This document shows positions 20,821 through 33,469 of a DNA stretch of 64,000 bases, one piece after another; the stretch's first letter is position 1, and each line of letters starts with the position of its first letter. Source of the stretch: Gnetum montanum (taxonomy: Eukaryota; Streptophyta; Gnetopsida; Gnetales; Gnetaceae); contig MNCI01010832.1 in assembly GCA_015680685.1 (NCBI GenBank), positions 370,556-434,555 of the forward strand, read 5' to 3'. The position numbers and the translations under genes were made by a program. The notes under the pieces are model-generated. The model made no database searches. It was given only the letters and a program-made list of their open reading frames with translations, and was not told where the DNA came from.

Positions 20821-23140
20821 CATCATAGAAATAGGGAAATCAAGGTAGGATGTGGCTCTAAGACCTAGATTGAACATAGAGGTTATGTTAATTGAGGTTT
20901 TCCTAGAAAAGGTTCAAAGCAAGAAATCCAAAGTATGATTCTTTAAGAACTAAACTTTAGAATTTTCTTGGAATTCACACAAGAGAATATCCATGCATAA
21001 TTGTAGGCATCATTATTATGGCCTATCATTTCCACAAGTGGGAAATGATACCTAGGGGAAATCTATCTCTTTTGGAATAATTACTAGGGAGATGCAATTA
21101 TAAAAATCAAGAATATAATCATCTCTTACTTGGTGGAGGCCATAGTTGGGGCCCCTAGGTTGCCCAACATTAGTGAAAAATTGGCTTAGAAATCAACACA
21201 AGTAGATGTAGAGGTAAAGAGGAAGTGGGCTTAGCATTGCTATAGAGTGAAATGTAAGGAGTATAGTGTTCTTAAAAATGTTGAGCACATGTGATTTAAA
21301 ATTAGAGGCTATCTCAATTTAGTGGTATAGTCAAGCAAGATCATTGGTTTCTCTACAAGGGCATGCATAGCTATAACTAGGAAGTTCCTTGTAAACCTTC
21401 TCTAAGTCTTTTTCCTAAAGATTGAGAAAAGGTTTAATGAACATGAGAGCCATAGAAAGATACTCCCATTCTCTTGCCTTATAAGGAGATTGTGCAAAAG
21501 AGGGAGAATAATATGCTATTTTAATGACACAATATACAAGGTCCTTGTAGCATCTTGAAAGGAAATGATGAAGTATAAGGCCTCTGTTAAACTCCTAGAG
21601 AATTCATCACCTCCACCATAACTAGTAGCAATAGAGGCAATACTTGAGATGATAGTAGGGTATAACACCTAAGGAAAATCAGGGAGAAAATGTAACAACA
21701 AGTATCTGGTGGAGGTCGTGAGTAATTGGTGTATTGCCTAGCCATGAATTATCTTAATGAAGTTAAAGGACTATTTGCTAGCTGAAAAATAATCTAAGCA
21801 ACTTGTTATTTATACAAAGTAACCATGCTCTTATTCACACTAACCCTAGTGCATGAGAGGTCATCCTAACCATCCCTAGAAAGATGTTCCCTAAAATATT
21901 TTGAAATTCATAGCTTTTTCTATCATGTTAGAGGAGGAGAAAGGTACAACAATCCTAGTTATACCACACAAGAGCCACATGATAGTTGTTGAGATTGTTG
22001 CATATAGGATTGGAAAGGCTCTAAGTACTCCTATAGTATTTGTTCTAGACATTTCTATAATAGTAAATATCCAAGTGTTTGTAGGTATATAAAGTAAGGA
22101 AATGAGAGCAATGTAATACAATAAGGTGCTAGATTGACTAGTTGGAGCTAGGAAACTAATTCTAGAGATTTTTGACATCCCAAAAGATATAATAGCAAAC
22201 TAGTCATAGTTTTTTGAGGTAAGGAGTAAGTTCCTTATTGCACAAGTGCAACTTGAGAAAGCTACCAATATCAATCAAAGGTTGGTAGCAAAGGTTACAT
22301 AACTTGAAGCTTGATTATTAGACCTTATCATTATGTAGATAAAACTTGCAAGAGATGAAGCTTTATAACAACTTCAACAAAAAAAAAGGAGGCTGAGAAT
22401 GCCAAGGTGTATGGTATACAGGATGTGTCATTGTTAAATACCATGTTAAACACCACAAATAATGACCTCTTAGACATGCATAGGGAAATCTGACTCTAAC
22501 TAAGAAGAATTAGTATTTATTAAAAGACTAGATACGAAAAGAGCAACAACTAAAATACATCTAGCGATAGCAAGAACAACTTGGCAAGGTAAATCAAAAT
22601 GTCTAGAGGTTGATGGCTAATAAATCATTACAAGAACCAGGTCAAATATCTTAATAAAGTAAATGAGAAGAAAATTAGGTTGGCAAAGACTAAGATGAAT
22701 AATGATCTCTAACTCTAATAAAAAGGTAATGCATGGCAGCCCATCTTTGATGGACTGAATGCATATAAAAAGGTTGAAATTTGGATAAAGAAATTATAGA
22801 TTAAGGAGATAACTAAATATATAAAGTGCCAAACCTCCATTATGTAAACTTAGTAATGCTAACTATAGGATAACCATGCTTAGAGTTGGAAAAGTAAATG
22901 GCTAGATCCTACTTCCTCTATAAGATAGAGTTCAAGCTCCACAAGGAGACAAAATAGAAGCTAGAAGTAGCAAATGTGAACCTTGAATTTCTCAGGAGTA
23001 AATTTAAAAATCAATGATTATTGATGAGAACCTATCCAAGAGGATGAATGATCTTCAAAAGATACAAAAACTTATGTAGATGCATGATGTATCCATATAC
23101 TTTAGAATTTCAATAATAAAATCGATATTGATTCTCTTCA
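20821..23140 (+). pseudogene. Ancient decayed coiled-coil-like ORF, unidentified
   Basis: No family is recognised. In one plus frame around 22200-22400, stretches such as LIAQVQLEKATNINQRLVAK, then LARDEAL and QQKKRRLR are separated by isolated stops. They look like a degraded Lys/Glu/Gln-rich, possibly coiled-coil protein. The frames at 21891-22178 (minus) and 21901-22092 (plus) are probably shadows. It could be an accessory ORF of an old retrotransposon. The call rests on composition only. Confidence 0.25.
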
Positions 23141-23149
23141 TTGCAGCAC

Positions 23150-23645
23150 TTGGAATAGAATATTTTATTTTTAGCAATTTAATTTATGATGCATTTTACT
23201 TTCTAGTACTTAGATAATTAGTATTTTATTTAGATAACTAGTATTTTATTCCACAATAACATAAGTACAACCACTCAAAACATAAGTCTTCATGTTTGGT
23301 AATTCTAGTACTGAATATTTGGTATGCCCAACAGTAGCCATTCGGTAACCCAACAATGTTAGTATAAGTTCAGGATGTGAACAAAGAGTGGAAACATATG
23401 CATTATGCTTAGGCTAGGTTAGATTATTCTTAGTTTGATAGTTACTTAGGAAATAATATTTTAAATCATTCTATTATATTAAATATTTTAATTATAAAAT
23501 AATAATAATAAATGAAAACATCTTATGTCTTAATCACACTTAACCATACCAATTAATCAATAACGCTATGTGTGATTTTCTAAGATACTTTCATCCTTGC
23601 GTTCCACAAAATTTGACTAGATTATGAATACACACTTGTCATTCA
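23150..23645 (+). mobile_element. Athila-like LTR fragment (3' part)
   Basis: Carries the R/U5-side landmarks of the family: TTTGGTATGCCCAACAGTAG and ATTCGGTAACCCAACAATG (compare GGTAATCCCAGCAGCGTTG at 20461), then TTCAGGATGTGAACAAAGAG with GTGGAAAC, and TTAATCACACTTAACCATAC. The U3 with its TATA box and the terminal TCATCA are missing. Confidence 0.65.
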
Positions 23646-26600
23646 TTAATATGGGTTTTGGATACTAATTAGTAATTTGTTGTTGATTTTTTATATAATT
23701 TCTTATGTTTGGTTTTTGAGGTTATGTACAACATCATGTATTTTGGGGTTCAGATTTGAATGAGGGTTTCACTTGATTTTTTGATTATGTATAGTGAATT
23801 TCATTGGGTTTTCATGTTGTATTTTGGAGAATTAAGGTACAATTATTATGTATTATTTTTATAGCCATACATTTTATCATTTTCATGCTCATTGATGAAT
23901 ATGTCAAGAATGAGGTTCTTATTCCAATTTACATATATGTTGGATTTCAAGTATTATCTTTCACAAGGAAGATTGCTAAAAGTACTTTGTGATTTTGTGA
24001 CATGGTACTTTGAGTTGTGCTAAGAATTGTATGTTCATATGAGTCTTTGATATCATTGTTATGTTTATCTGGTTAAGGATTTTATCTTTTCCTTAGGGGT
24101 TGCAAGTGTTTTCTTTCTAGTTTGGTGGCTCGTAGTTGGATATTCTATTATCATAGGACTATTTACCTAATAGTTTGATGATTTGGAAACATATGATATT
24201 GTTTGGAGTTGGTCTTAGGCAAAACTAACATTCAAGCCATAGGCACAACTTCACCATAGGTTGTAGTAAGCCTTGAAACTGCTAAATACAAAAACATGTT
24301 TAATTCTTTTGAATTGTGATTTTTCTAGTTAAACCACAGGTTTTGGTCCAGTTGTGGTATATTGAACTTTTTCATTTCAATGCATTGAGCCATTTTCCAT
24401 TATCATAATGGAATATTACTTTAACCATGAGTTATGGTGAGGCCATGGTCTGACCACCAGAGGTTGTGGTAAGGCCATGATTAGTGGTTTTTGTTATTTC
24501 CACATTATCTTCTATTTTTAGTCATTGTGGATGAGTTAAAAGTTTTGTACTCTTATTTGGTTGTGCTATAGACTATGTTCAAACTATGTTTCATGAATGA
24601 TATTCTTGTTCTAAAGTCACACGTGTGTTATGTCATGCAACCTCAACTAGTTGGTCATGTATCTCTCTACCATTAATGTTGGTTTTGTATGTTTTTATAT
24701 GGAGGTGTGATTATGTGTTGGTTATGCATTTGTGAGGCTCCTTCTATAGGCCCCATCCTATAGGAGAGGAGTATTTGATTCTACATTAGTGCTTTCATAC
24801 CTATAGAAGATTAGAGGATTTTCTATGCAACTCTAATAATGGTAGTTACTTACAATGGATATGTGATACCACTAGGGCTAATTATATCTAATAGTGAAGA
24901 AATATGCATGGTAATGCATGATGTTTAATGTTATTTATTAAGTTTTGTATAGGCTAGCTTTCTTTAATTTTGCTTATGTATGTTTAGTTGTTTGGTGACA
25001 AGAGAGGTTATATAGTACTTGTGTTTATCTTTATATATGTTTATATGAATCCTATGATCTACCATGATGTGACATGTCTATGTATGTTAAATTATTATTT
25101 GCCCTACTCTCATTCATGGTCCTTTTCCTTAGTTAATCAAGGAAGGTACCAAGGATATTCACTCAATTATATTGAATTCTTTTATTTACAAGTTATAAGG
25201 AGATAGAAGGATGTGTGACATGGGATTCATTGCTACACTTGTGGATTGTACCTTTATTATAGTTATATGTTACATTGATATTTTCTATTGCATATGTTTT
25301 GGGATATTTATGTAGTTATTCTTCCTCTTTATTCTACTATCAACATTAGGCACATTCATGTTTCATATCATATCTCATATCTATGGATTCATGGTTTAGC
25401 ATATGCTTTATATATTTGGAACATTTTATTTATGATTTTGACTTCTTTATATGTCTTTATTTCTTCTCATTTATAATTTATGTTATCAAAGTTCAATGTT
25501 TTGTATCCTTTCTATGCATAGAAATTTCATAGTTTTTGATTTCATTCATATTGTATACCTTTCTCCTACGCTTTGTCGGCATTTTAATTCAATCATAATT
25601 TCCTTGTCAAGACCTTTTTGCATTTAAGCATTCAACCATATGTAATGCTTGCTTGCTTGGATCAAGTAGGAGTGCCTTCCAAATCCCATATTATAATCTT
25701 CACTACAATAATAAAACTAATTTTCTTCTCATACTACATCTATGGTTTAATAGTATCATTGATTTTAATGGCAAATGAGTTCCATGTTTTCTTCTTTTAT
25801 TTTCACCTAATTAACTAGGATTTTAGCACAAATGGAACATGGGTTGAAGGACTAAAAGCAATGTTAAGGTTTGAATCAATATTATTCATAAGCATCATGA
25901 CTTGGATTAGGAGTCATGATTTTGATGTCAATACCATAAAGTGTCAAACTGTCATAATTGTAGGTTGCAAAAACCAGGCTAGGTCATGTTAGCAATAGAA
26001 AGCCATCAATAATATCCAAGTGCACTATATAAAAATAAATGTAGATTTACACTATGTGGAGGACTAAAACAAGAAGGAATATAGAGAAAAATATCACAAA
26101 AATTCCAATAATAAATCACAAAGGGCAACCTAATAATTCAAAAAAGTACAAAAGTATAATTGCAAAAGAGTAGTAATTGCATCAACATGAGATATCAAAT
26201 CATAGGAACAAAAATGTCATAATGTATAAAACATGGTTCATCTACTTGGAAAGCCTAATAATGAGTTAAGGGTTTTCACTAATGGTTTGGGCATGGTGCA
26301 TAACTAGAAAGATTTAGTACGTAGGAATAGTAGAAAATAACAATAAGATCAACAACCAAGTTTAGCTTCACATAAGACTAATATTCTTGACCACAACTCC
26401 AAGAATCCTACTTGATGAGGGTTTTGAAAAGAGTTCATATTAAAATAGACAAAAAAATGAGTGACAAGAATTTATTGAAAAACTATAATACATGACTATC
26501 ATTTTTTAAGCCTTAAGGAAATCTAGGGCATCACCTCAAAATTTCACTAGATCATCAAATGAATTAAATCAAATGTAAATTAGATTTCAAACAAACCTAA

Positions 26601-27087
26601 GATTGTTCTAAAACTAAAAGATAACTAATTATAGAGATTAATTTCAAAAGGAGAATTATAGGTCTAGAAATAATATGTGGTGTTCCATAAGCCTATATAA
26701 ATAGACATTGCATGCTAAATACAAAATGTTGATTAAGAGCTTATATTTTACTAAATCATTAAACATAAATATTTTTATTTTACAATTTCTATGGACCACA
26801 TGCATATAAAAATAATTTTAACAAACATTACCTTTGAGTTCAAATTCATCCAAAACTTCTATTCCTTTTAAAGAGACATTAAGAGGTTAGTAAATAACAT
26901 GTGTAATCATAAGTTATCAAATAATAAATCAATTAATTAAAATTTTCTAAAGTATAATTACAAACTAAGATAGAAATAACACTTAGCCATAGATATGTCA
27001 AATACAAGTTCAAAAGATCAAATCCACTAATGCATAATTACAAATGATATATATATAGCTAATCCATAATATTAGGTTAGGGGTTAG
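23646..27087. other. Unassigned AT-rich sequence, no gene seen
   Basis: I see no recognisable protein domain, LTR end, PBS or RNA gene. Several short hydrophobic frames (for example 24988-25206 and 25288-25476) are what very AT-rich DNA yields by chance. Around 24210-24500 words of the type CCATAGGTTGTAGTAAG, CCACAGGTTTTGGT and CCAGAGGTTGTGGTAAGGCC recur loosely, suggesting an old short-period repeat. Confidence 0.4.
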
Positions 27088-27941
27088 TGATGGATCATTA
27101 ACATAGCTCCATCAATGCATGATAGGATGCATTGATGTAGATAGATCAATGTTGACATATTCACTACCTATATAAATGCATGCACTCCTTACATTTATGG
27201 CCTCTTTCATTCTTAGTCTTACCTAAACCCTTGTAGTTTTCTTCTTCCAAAGATAGAATATTTTTCCATTGAGTGCCCACAGTATGAATTTATAAGACTA
27301 TATGGTGTTTTATTTGAGTTCCTATGCATCCAAACACATTAGCATGAATGATAATAAAATCAAGATTTTCTACATCTATTATAGCACTTACAATAGTTTA
27401 CTATTTTCGTCCAACACTTTACTTTACAGGCATTTTCCATTTATGATCTTAACTAGTTAATAAAATTAATCATAAACATGTGAGTTTGACCACTTTGAGC
27501 ATAATGTATTAATGCTTGGTATTCCCACTAGTGGTATTTGATACACCTAGTAATAGGCACCTGGTAACCTAGTAGTATTAATACTAGTTTTGGATGTGTA
27601 CGACAAGTAGGAACAGATACTTCACATTAGGGTAGTTGGTTAATGAACTAGTTGATTAATTAGATAATTAATCATTCAATATTCACTCAATCATCTTACA
27701 ATTAGGAGAAAAAATATATCAAAAATAATTATAAAAATATACATATTATGCCTTAATCACACTTAACCATATGCACAAATAAAATACAATTATGGATTAA
27801 GAAAACAACAACCTTGCAACTACATGTTTTACTAAGGAATATTAGCCACTTAAGTAACTAAGTCTACAAAATTTAATTGGATTGCTAGTGAATACTTGTG
27901 ATTTGTATGGTTGGGTGTAGGGGATAATCAATTGCTCATCA
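27088..27941 (+). mobile_element. Athila-like 5' LTR
   Basis: Begins TGATGGATCATTAAC and ends ATTGCTCATCA, directly followed by a PBS, so it is a 5' LTR on the plus strand. At 854 bp it is similar in size to the solo LTR (836 bp). Landmarks include TATATAAATGC (near 27173) as probable promoter, CCTTGTAGTTTTCTTCTTCC, GGCACCTGGTAACC, TTGGATGTGTACGACAAGTA and GTATGGTTGGGTGTAGGGG. It is diverged from the GATATC-type LTRs in U3, where GATGCATTGATG words replace the minisatellite. It therefore forms a subfamily with the fragment at 10947. Confidence 0.88.
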
Positions 27942-27961
27942 TTGACACCATTGCTAGGGAC
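27942..27961 (+). other. Primer-binding site (degenerate, Athila type)
   Basis: TTGACACCATTGCTAGGGAC directly after the LTR. It corresponds to the Athila-type PBS (TGGCRCCGTTGCCGGGGA form, complementary to the 3' end of a plant tRNA, usually given as tRNA-Asp) with several transitions. It primes minus-strand DNA synthesis. Confidence 0.8.
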
Positions 27962-28036
27962 TTAGTTTAGCTAAGTGTGCTAAACATTATTAAGTAGTGA
28001 ATTCATATACAAGAATTATAGGTGAAAATAATAAAA

Positions 28037-28041
28037 TATCT
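28037..28041. repeat. TSD TATCT (left)
   Basis: Exact match to 29142-29146. It directly abuts TGTGGACC. Confidence 0.92.
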
Positions 28042-29141
28042 TGTGGACCTTATGGTTTTGGTATGTCAAAATATTAAGAAAAATGGAAAACAAGTTTATT
28101 TGCTTGTTTGTGTGATTATTGTGCTTGTAGGACAAGAACTTGACTTGGGCAAGGATATGGATAAGAAATGAAGGATTCATCATACAAAGGAAGATGAAGA
28201 AAGACATCTCTAGGAAGCAACAAACATCTTGGTAGATTTGGAATGATCAAAGAAAATTTTGAAAGACATATTCAAAAATAGAAAGACATCTTTCCCTAGT
28301 CAAAGATGTCTTTCATGAGGCAAAGACATCTTTATAGAATGCAAACCAAATATAGAAGAACATCTTCCATTGAGCAAAGACATCTTCTAGGATGGATACT
28401 TCAAAAAGATGTCTTTTAGGAAACAAAGACATCTTCCTAGGATTGAAGGAAAATTTAGAGAGACATCTTAGACATTGAAAAGATGTTTCCCATGATTGTT
28501 AGTGATCATTAGCTAGTTGTTGCATGAGTTTCAAGAAGGATTTAGTAACACGATAGTTATAAGAAGACCTGATGTACAATGGGAAAAGTGCAAGTGTTAT
28601 TGTATTCATTGTACAATCATTTTTAATAATTGAATTCTCTATTTCTCTTCATTATCTTATCATTTTGGGATTGTAAAGTGTGCTATACCTAACTTACAAG
28701 GATTAGCAAATTAAGTTGCAATCTTTCCTTGTAATTGTTGTTCTCTTGTTGCCTTGTGGGGTTGATGTGCTTGAGCTTGTTGATATCTTACAAGATTGAG
28801 GTTATGGTGCTATGGTACAACACTCCGATGTAGAACTCAAGATTATAAAGGTTGTGATAGCCTAGAAATCACATTCTCAAGCATGATGGCACATTGTGGT
28901 GTTGAGTGATTATTGCTATGGTACAACACTTTGGAGCATGGCTTGGTGACTATATAAGATGTGGATCCTTCAACCACATTTTGAGAGCAACAACATTTGG
29001 AGGTGTGCTTGTGATCTACCCTCTGTGTGTGAACTACCCAAGTTGGGGAACCACATTAGGTTTGGTGTGTGTACTTTGTTTGTTTAATTTTTTATTTGGG
29101 GAACTTATTCATCCCCCCTCTTCTAAGTTCAACAATCCACA
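28042..29141 (+). mobile_element. Copia-family solo LTR with perfect TSD
   Basis: 1100 bp, begins TGTGGACC and ends ATCCACA (matching inverted ends TGTGGA/TCCACA). It is flanked by TATCT at 28037-28041 and 29142-29146. No Met-tRNA PBS follows it. It sits about 75 bp downstream of the Athila-like PBS, inside that element's leader. U3 holds about a dozen AAAGACATCTTT/AAAGATGTCTTT words (28190-28470). The plus frame 28906-29277 runs through the LTR end and out into an ATT repeat and is not a gene. Confidence 0.93.
28190..28470. repeat. Cluster of AAAGATGTCTTT / AAAGACATCTTT words in LTR
   Basis: About twelve full or near copies of a 12-mer, in both orientations, spaced 15-35 bp. Equivalent clusters are at 14160-14430, 58130-58380 and 63160-63390, always in the same part of the LTR. 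Confidence 0.9.
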
Positions 29142-29146
29142 TATCT
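29142..29146. repeat. TSD TATCT (right)
   Basis: Exact match to 28037-28041. It directly follows the LTR end ATCCACA. Confidence 0.92.
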
Positions 29147-29154
29147 CTCATTCA

Positions 29155-29179
29155 TATTATTATTATTATTATTATTATT
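29155..29179 (+). repeat. (ATT)n microsatellite
   Basis: About nine consecutive ATT/TAT units, just downstream of the copia solo LTR. Confidence 0.95.
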
Positions 29180-30010
29180 CCAAGACATACTTAAGACACA
29201 TTATTGAAATGACTTTTGCTCATAGGAATGAATCTTCATCGCATGGGGATAAGTCCAATAGGCAACATGAAAGGTAATAGGAAAGGACATAGAGGACTAC
29301 TAGTGAGAAGCCTTAGTAACTAAAATTCATCTATGTCCATCTGAATTCCTATTATCTAGACTTCATCTTCATTCTTCATCAAGATGAGTAGTTACACTAT
29401 AAGATTTGGACAATAGCATTATGTTACCTCTTAATCAATTTGTTCCTGCCATGCTCATGGTTTAACACATGAGACTAGGCATTGATACCACAAGGCCTAA
29501 GTATGAAATCATGGAGTAATTATCTAGGGACTACCAACGTACAATAGCATAGATTTGAAAAGATAAATGCATGGGGGCCCACTATGAAGCCTTCAAGGAC
29601 AAACAAATCCCAACATTATTATTCCTATAGCTACATAAAGAGGACGAGGATATCTTTTTTGGCCATTCTTAATATATAGATTCTCCTTAGAGAACCTTGG
29701 TGAAGAGAAGATAGGATCCAAGGCTCAATGAACCTCAAAAGACAAGTCTCCTAGTCATTCATCTAGGAACAAGAAGAATGACAAGGAGAAGGAAAAAAAT
29801 AAGAATAAGGACTAGGATAAGGATTAATAGAGAAGAACTAGAAGGTTTTCCTAGTCCTCCATCTTCACTATTGCACTTGGAAAATTCAATCACTAGAAAA
29901 ATTAAAAATCTTAGATGCAAAAACAATTTTGATCTTGAATCCCAAGGGCCTTCAAGAAAGAGGACTCAAGGTGCCTTGGATGATTTGGCTAACCACACAA
30001 GGACTTGAAG
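29180..30010 (+). pseudogene. Possible Athila-like gag remnant
   Basis: Follows the 5' LTR, PBS and nested solo LTR, so gag is expected here. The open frame 29778-30008 is Lys/Arg-rich and has PSPPSSLLHLENSITRK, which loosely resembles SPPSSFPSPSTSRSK in gag of the complete copy. The rest is full of stops. Identity rests mostly on position. Confidence 0.35.
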
Positions 30011-31110
30011 AATGTAAATGTAGAAAAATGAAATTGTAGATTTTGAATGAAAATATAAATACAAAAATTAAAACTTGAAATGAATTTTGCACAACAAATG
30101 AACTATAAACTTTATTAAAACAACAGGTGCTTGAAGTATAAAGTTTAAGAAGTATAAATTATGTTCTCAAATGCACAAGAAGCTTGCTTAGATGGAGCTT
30201 GAAGCCTATTGGAACTATCAAGTTGTATTGCATAGTCAAATTCCATGATATAGGTACTTTCCAAATCTAATTGCTAAGAACTCCTTGTTGGGTTTCACTT
30301 GAATCTACAACTTTGGTTACTAATGGTGTAAATGGTGGTGCTTGACCCTTGTTGCAATGGTACTATGCTAAGAGCCTCTAGTGCTCAAGTAGATACCAAT
30401 GTGCTCTAAGAGTCTTACAAATGCCAAATGTGTTCAAGAATGCTTAAGGTTGCAAAAGGTTTTTAGGTTGAAAAAATGTTTAAAACCTAACTAAGATGTT
30501 CAAATTTGTCTTTTATAGGCTTCAAGATTTTTGATTTTAGGTTGCAAATTTATACCATGATTGTTGGCATATTGGTGTTGTTTGAGGTGCAATAGGCCAT
30601 TATTCCTAGTGTAGTTATCCATTTGTGGTAATTTTCAACATCCAAGGGCCATCAAAACCACATTGGATACTAAAAATAGTACACAAAATGTTGTTACTAT
30701 GCTGGCTTCAACTCAACTACACTGGCCTATACTAGAAAATATGGTGACTACAATAACCATGTCAATATTGCAAAGAATTTGAGATGACTACACTAGCCAT
30801 TGTGCAACTACTAGAAATTATGATAACTACATTGGTCATTGCTAGGAAAAAGAAAAACCAAACAACTCCAACATTGGATGTGTGTAGCTCTAGCAGAGTC
30901 AAGGCCATAACCACCATAAAACCCATGGAAATGCCAAATTTGGTACTCCCCAAGGCATTTTTAGCCTTCCTAAGCCCAAATATATACATGACATTACTGT
31001 TTCCACTTGGGAAATGAGGTAGTAGCAACTTATGAGGTAATTTTCAGCCCCCAAAAGTTAAAGTATGCATGATTGCATCTCATGGACCACAAACATTACA
31101 TTTATGATAA
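30011..31110 (-). other. Probable 3' LTR region of minus-strand Tat-like element
   Basis: Lies downstream (minus sense) of integrase. It contains a minus-strand TATAAAAG at 30510-30517. On the U3 side (about 30640-30870) it has repeated words such as CTACACTGGCC, GACTACACTAGCCATTG and AACTACATTGGTCATTG. The same arrangement of TATA-like box and palindromic CTAC/GTAG words is seen at 5916-6290 and 36560-38420. LTR ends could not be defined and no protein is supported. Confidence 0.4.
30510..30517 (-). promoter_or_regulatory. Candidate TATA box (TATAAAAG)
   Basis: Minus-strand TATAAAAG in a context similar to the one at 5916-5923. Probable LTR promoter. Confidence 0.35.
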
Positions 31111-31424
31111 AATATTACCTCTAGTTGGATGGTGAAGGTTTACAAGTTACAACATGGATTTTCATGGTGGTGTTCATTAGCCCCTCTTTATTGATGTTTT
31201 AAGGATTGACCTGAGAGACATCAACAAAGAATGCAAAATACCATTGTAGATCCATCACCAACATTTCCTCTCTACACTTGATCCTATAGTGTAGAATCAT
31301 GCCAAAGAATGCTTGTGATTATGGAATAAAAGTTATGATGAGATGATATGGGATAAAAGGCATATTTGGCTAAAAGGAAATGGTCATGAGGGTTAACAAT
31401 GATTTCCACATGTTGACATCATGG

Positions 31425-31982
31425 TTATATCATGGCAATGACATTTTGGCTAATCAATGTAGTCTTTGCACTTTTTTCTTTGAAGTTTTGGTCACTCGAT
31501 AATGTTCTTGAGGAGCCAACACTTCTCTCCATAACTTCCTTGGCCATTAGGCTCCTTCCTTTGCATGTTTGGAGCTGTTGATTTATCTTTTGGGGATTCA
31601 CTAGCCTTTTGGCTTCTTGGAAATTTTCTTCCCCATCTTTTTTTTTGGGTGAACCTTCCTTGGGTTTCATTTCCAAGGTTGAGTTTGGTTTTTTTCCCAT
31701 TAAATGAGACATGTTACATTCATCGCAATTGGTGGAGCATGACGAAGGAGATGTCAAATGGCCATAATGCATGAGTGTCAAGCATAGGTTAATATTGTTG
31801 TTTAGTATAAGGAGGGTTACAATTAGGCTATGGGATGGTGGCTCAAAGGGGGAATAATGAAAGTGAAGTGGAATAAGCACTCTTGACAGAGTAAGACAAG
31901 CTAACCAAATATTACACATCAAGGTTGTGTGGTAACTTGCTACCATAATGAGTTGCATCTTTGCAATGACTTCAAGCTTCAT
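31425..31982 (-). CDS. Unrecognised 185-codon ORF downstream of Tat-like integrase
   Basis: A long open frame for this window, in the same orientation as and downstream of the Tat-like pol. The first half is Leu/His/Thr-rich with a hydrophobic core. The second half is Lys/Glu/Ser-rich (KPNSTLEMKPKEGSPKKKDG). I recognise no domain. It may be a chance opening in the 3' region, since neighbouring coding parts of the element are full of stops, or a remnant of an accessory frame. Confidence 0.2.
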   Translation of the reverse strand: MKLEVIAKMQLIMVASYHTTLMCNIWLACLTLSRVLIPLHFHYSPFEPPSHSLIVTLLILNNNINLCLTLMHYGHLTSPSSCSTNCDECNMSHLMGKKPNSTLEMKPKEGSPKKKDGEENFQEAKRLVNPQKINQQLQTCKGRSLMAKEVMERSVGSSRTLSSDQNFKEKSAKTTLISQNVIAMI

Positions 31983-32174
31983 CCTACAAGCACAAATTCA
32001 AAAGAACAAGAAAACAAGATAAAGGAAAAATGTTTTTACATGGTGATACATAAGGTTGCATGAGATAATTAGCAAACTAGGTTATCATAGATCCTTATGG
32101 TTACAAAGTTTTACAATCCACTTGTTGTGCCAAAAAGAGATAGAAAAAAGAATGCTAGTTCATTTATTATTAGT

Positions 32175-33270
32175 TACTATGGTCATGGATGTCAATGTCA
32201 GTACTTGATGAGTCAACATGTTAGATGTAATAAGATTTTAGATAGGAATGATTGATCGGATTCGCCAACTCATTTTCATCCATGTCTTCCACCTTGAGGG
32301 CTTCATTGCCATAGGCCTTGGTGATTAAGAAAGGCCCTTCCTAGTTAGCTGAGATCTTGTTTACATGCTCATAGAAAACCTTGAGGATGAGGCCTCCCTT
32401 CTTGATCTTTCATTTTTTTAGGTTATGGTGGTGCTATTTCTTATGCCTATATTGGTATCACTCAATGTGAGCAAGCACTCACACCTATTACTCTTCCACC
32501 AAGTCAAGGTCCATTGTATGTAGCCTCTTTTTTCTATTCATTGTTGATGAAGTCTGATAGGGATACTCTCAGTGATGGAACCTACAATTCAAGAGGCAAA
32601 AAAACCTCAAAATCATAAACCAAGCTATATGGGATTATGCTAGTTATAGTTTGATAGGTTGTTTAATAGGCCCATGGTGCATGGACAAGTTGCTCGTGCC
32701 ACTTGTATCTACTATTGTGTAGCATCTTTTCTAGCATGTTTATAATAGCTTTGTTGCTATCTTCAGCTTGTCCATTGGGTTGAGGATAGTATGGAGATGA
32801 AAAGGAATGTTTAATGCCTAGGTCTTGACAAAAGGCTTTTGTTTCTTGGCTCCTAAACTATGGTTCATTATCCATGACTATGGTCATAGGTATGCCAAAA
32901 CGAGCTATTATGTTATTGAGTATAAATTCTTAGACTTGTTGGGACATTGTCTTCCTTAGGAAAATAGTATCACCCACTTGGTAAAGTACTTATAGGTGTT
33001 ATAGGTCTAGTAATGTCCAACCCCCATTTCTAAAATGACCAAGCTACCTAGGTAGTATGTAATTCAAGTTATAACACATGTATTAGTTTGCTATGTTGTT
33101 GACAAATGTCACAATTTTTAACATTCTATAGGCAATCATTTTCCATATAGGACTAGTAATAGCCTAGACATCTAATCTTAGTGGCCATGACTCTAGGTCC
33201 TATATGTCCTCTACATACACTCTCATGAACTTGCTCAAGGACTATGTGGGCTTTGATTTTGCCTAAGAAA
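32175..33270 (-). pseudogene. Tat-like integrase remnant
   Basis: Zinc-binding end near 33090-33150 (NCDICQQH). In the catalytic core, minus-strand translation of about 32890-32750 gives TIVMDNEP, then FCQDLGIKHSFSSPYYPQP and NGQAEDSNKAI. The second acidic residue (D of DNEP) and the third (E of GQAE) are both present, with a stop in between. The C-terminal part near 32280-32400 reads GGLILKVFYEHVNK, then EGPFLITKAYG, the usual plant Ty3 GPY-like module. It follows the RNase H domains in normal pol order. Confidence 0.85.
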
Positions 33271-33469
33271 ACTAATAAAATAACATCATAGGATTGTCAA
33301 CATAATGTGTTATCACCTATGATGACATACTCTTTTGATATTTTATGAATGACATCCTTTTGAGTAGTGGTTAGGCCTTATGAAGATTCACCATGCATTA
33401 GGTAAAACTTGATATCATTGTACCACTCCTTTCGAGGAGCAATGTTGATAAAGGCTATAGAGTCAACTT

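Noticed and set aside
24988-25476. Tyr/Ile-rich ORFs in the 25 kb region
   Set aside because: Very AT-rich DNA with no conserved motif or neighbouring element context; likely chance openings.
28190-28470. CRISPR-like array of AAAGACATCTTT words
   Set aside because: Repeats are only 12 bp, irregularly spaced, in both orientations and within a plant LTR. There are no spacers of constant length and no cas genes.
28906-29277. 123-codon plus-strand ORF with a poly-Tyr tract
   Set aside because: It runs from the end of a copia solo LTR through its terminus and TSD into an ATT microsatellite. The Tyr run is a translation of that repeat. It is not a gene.
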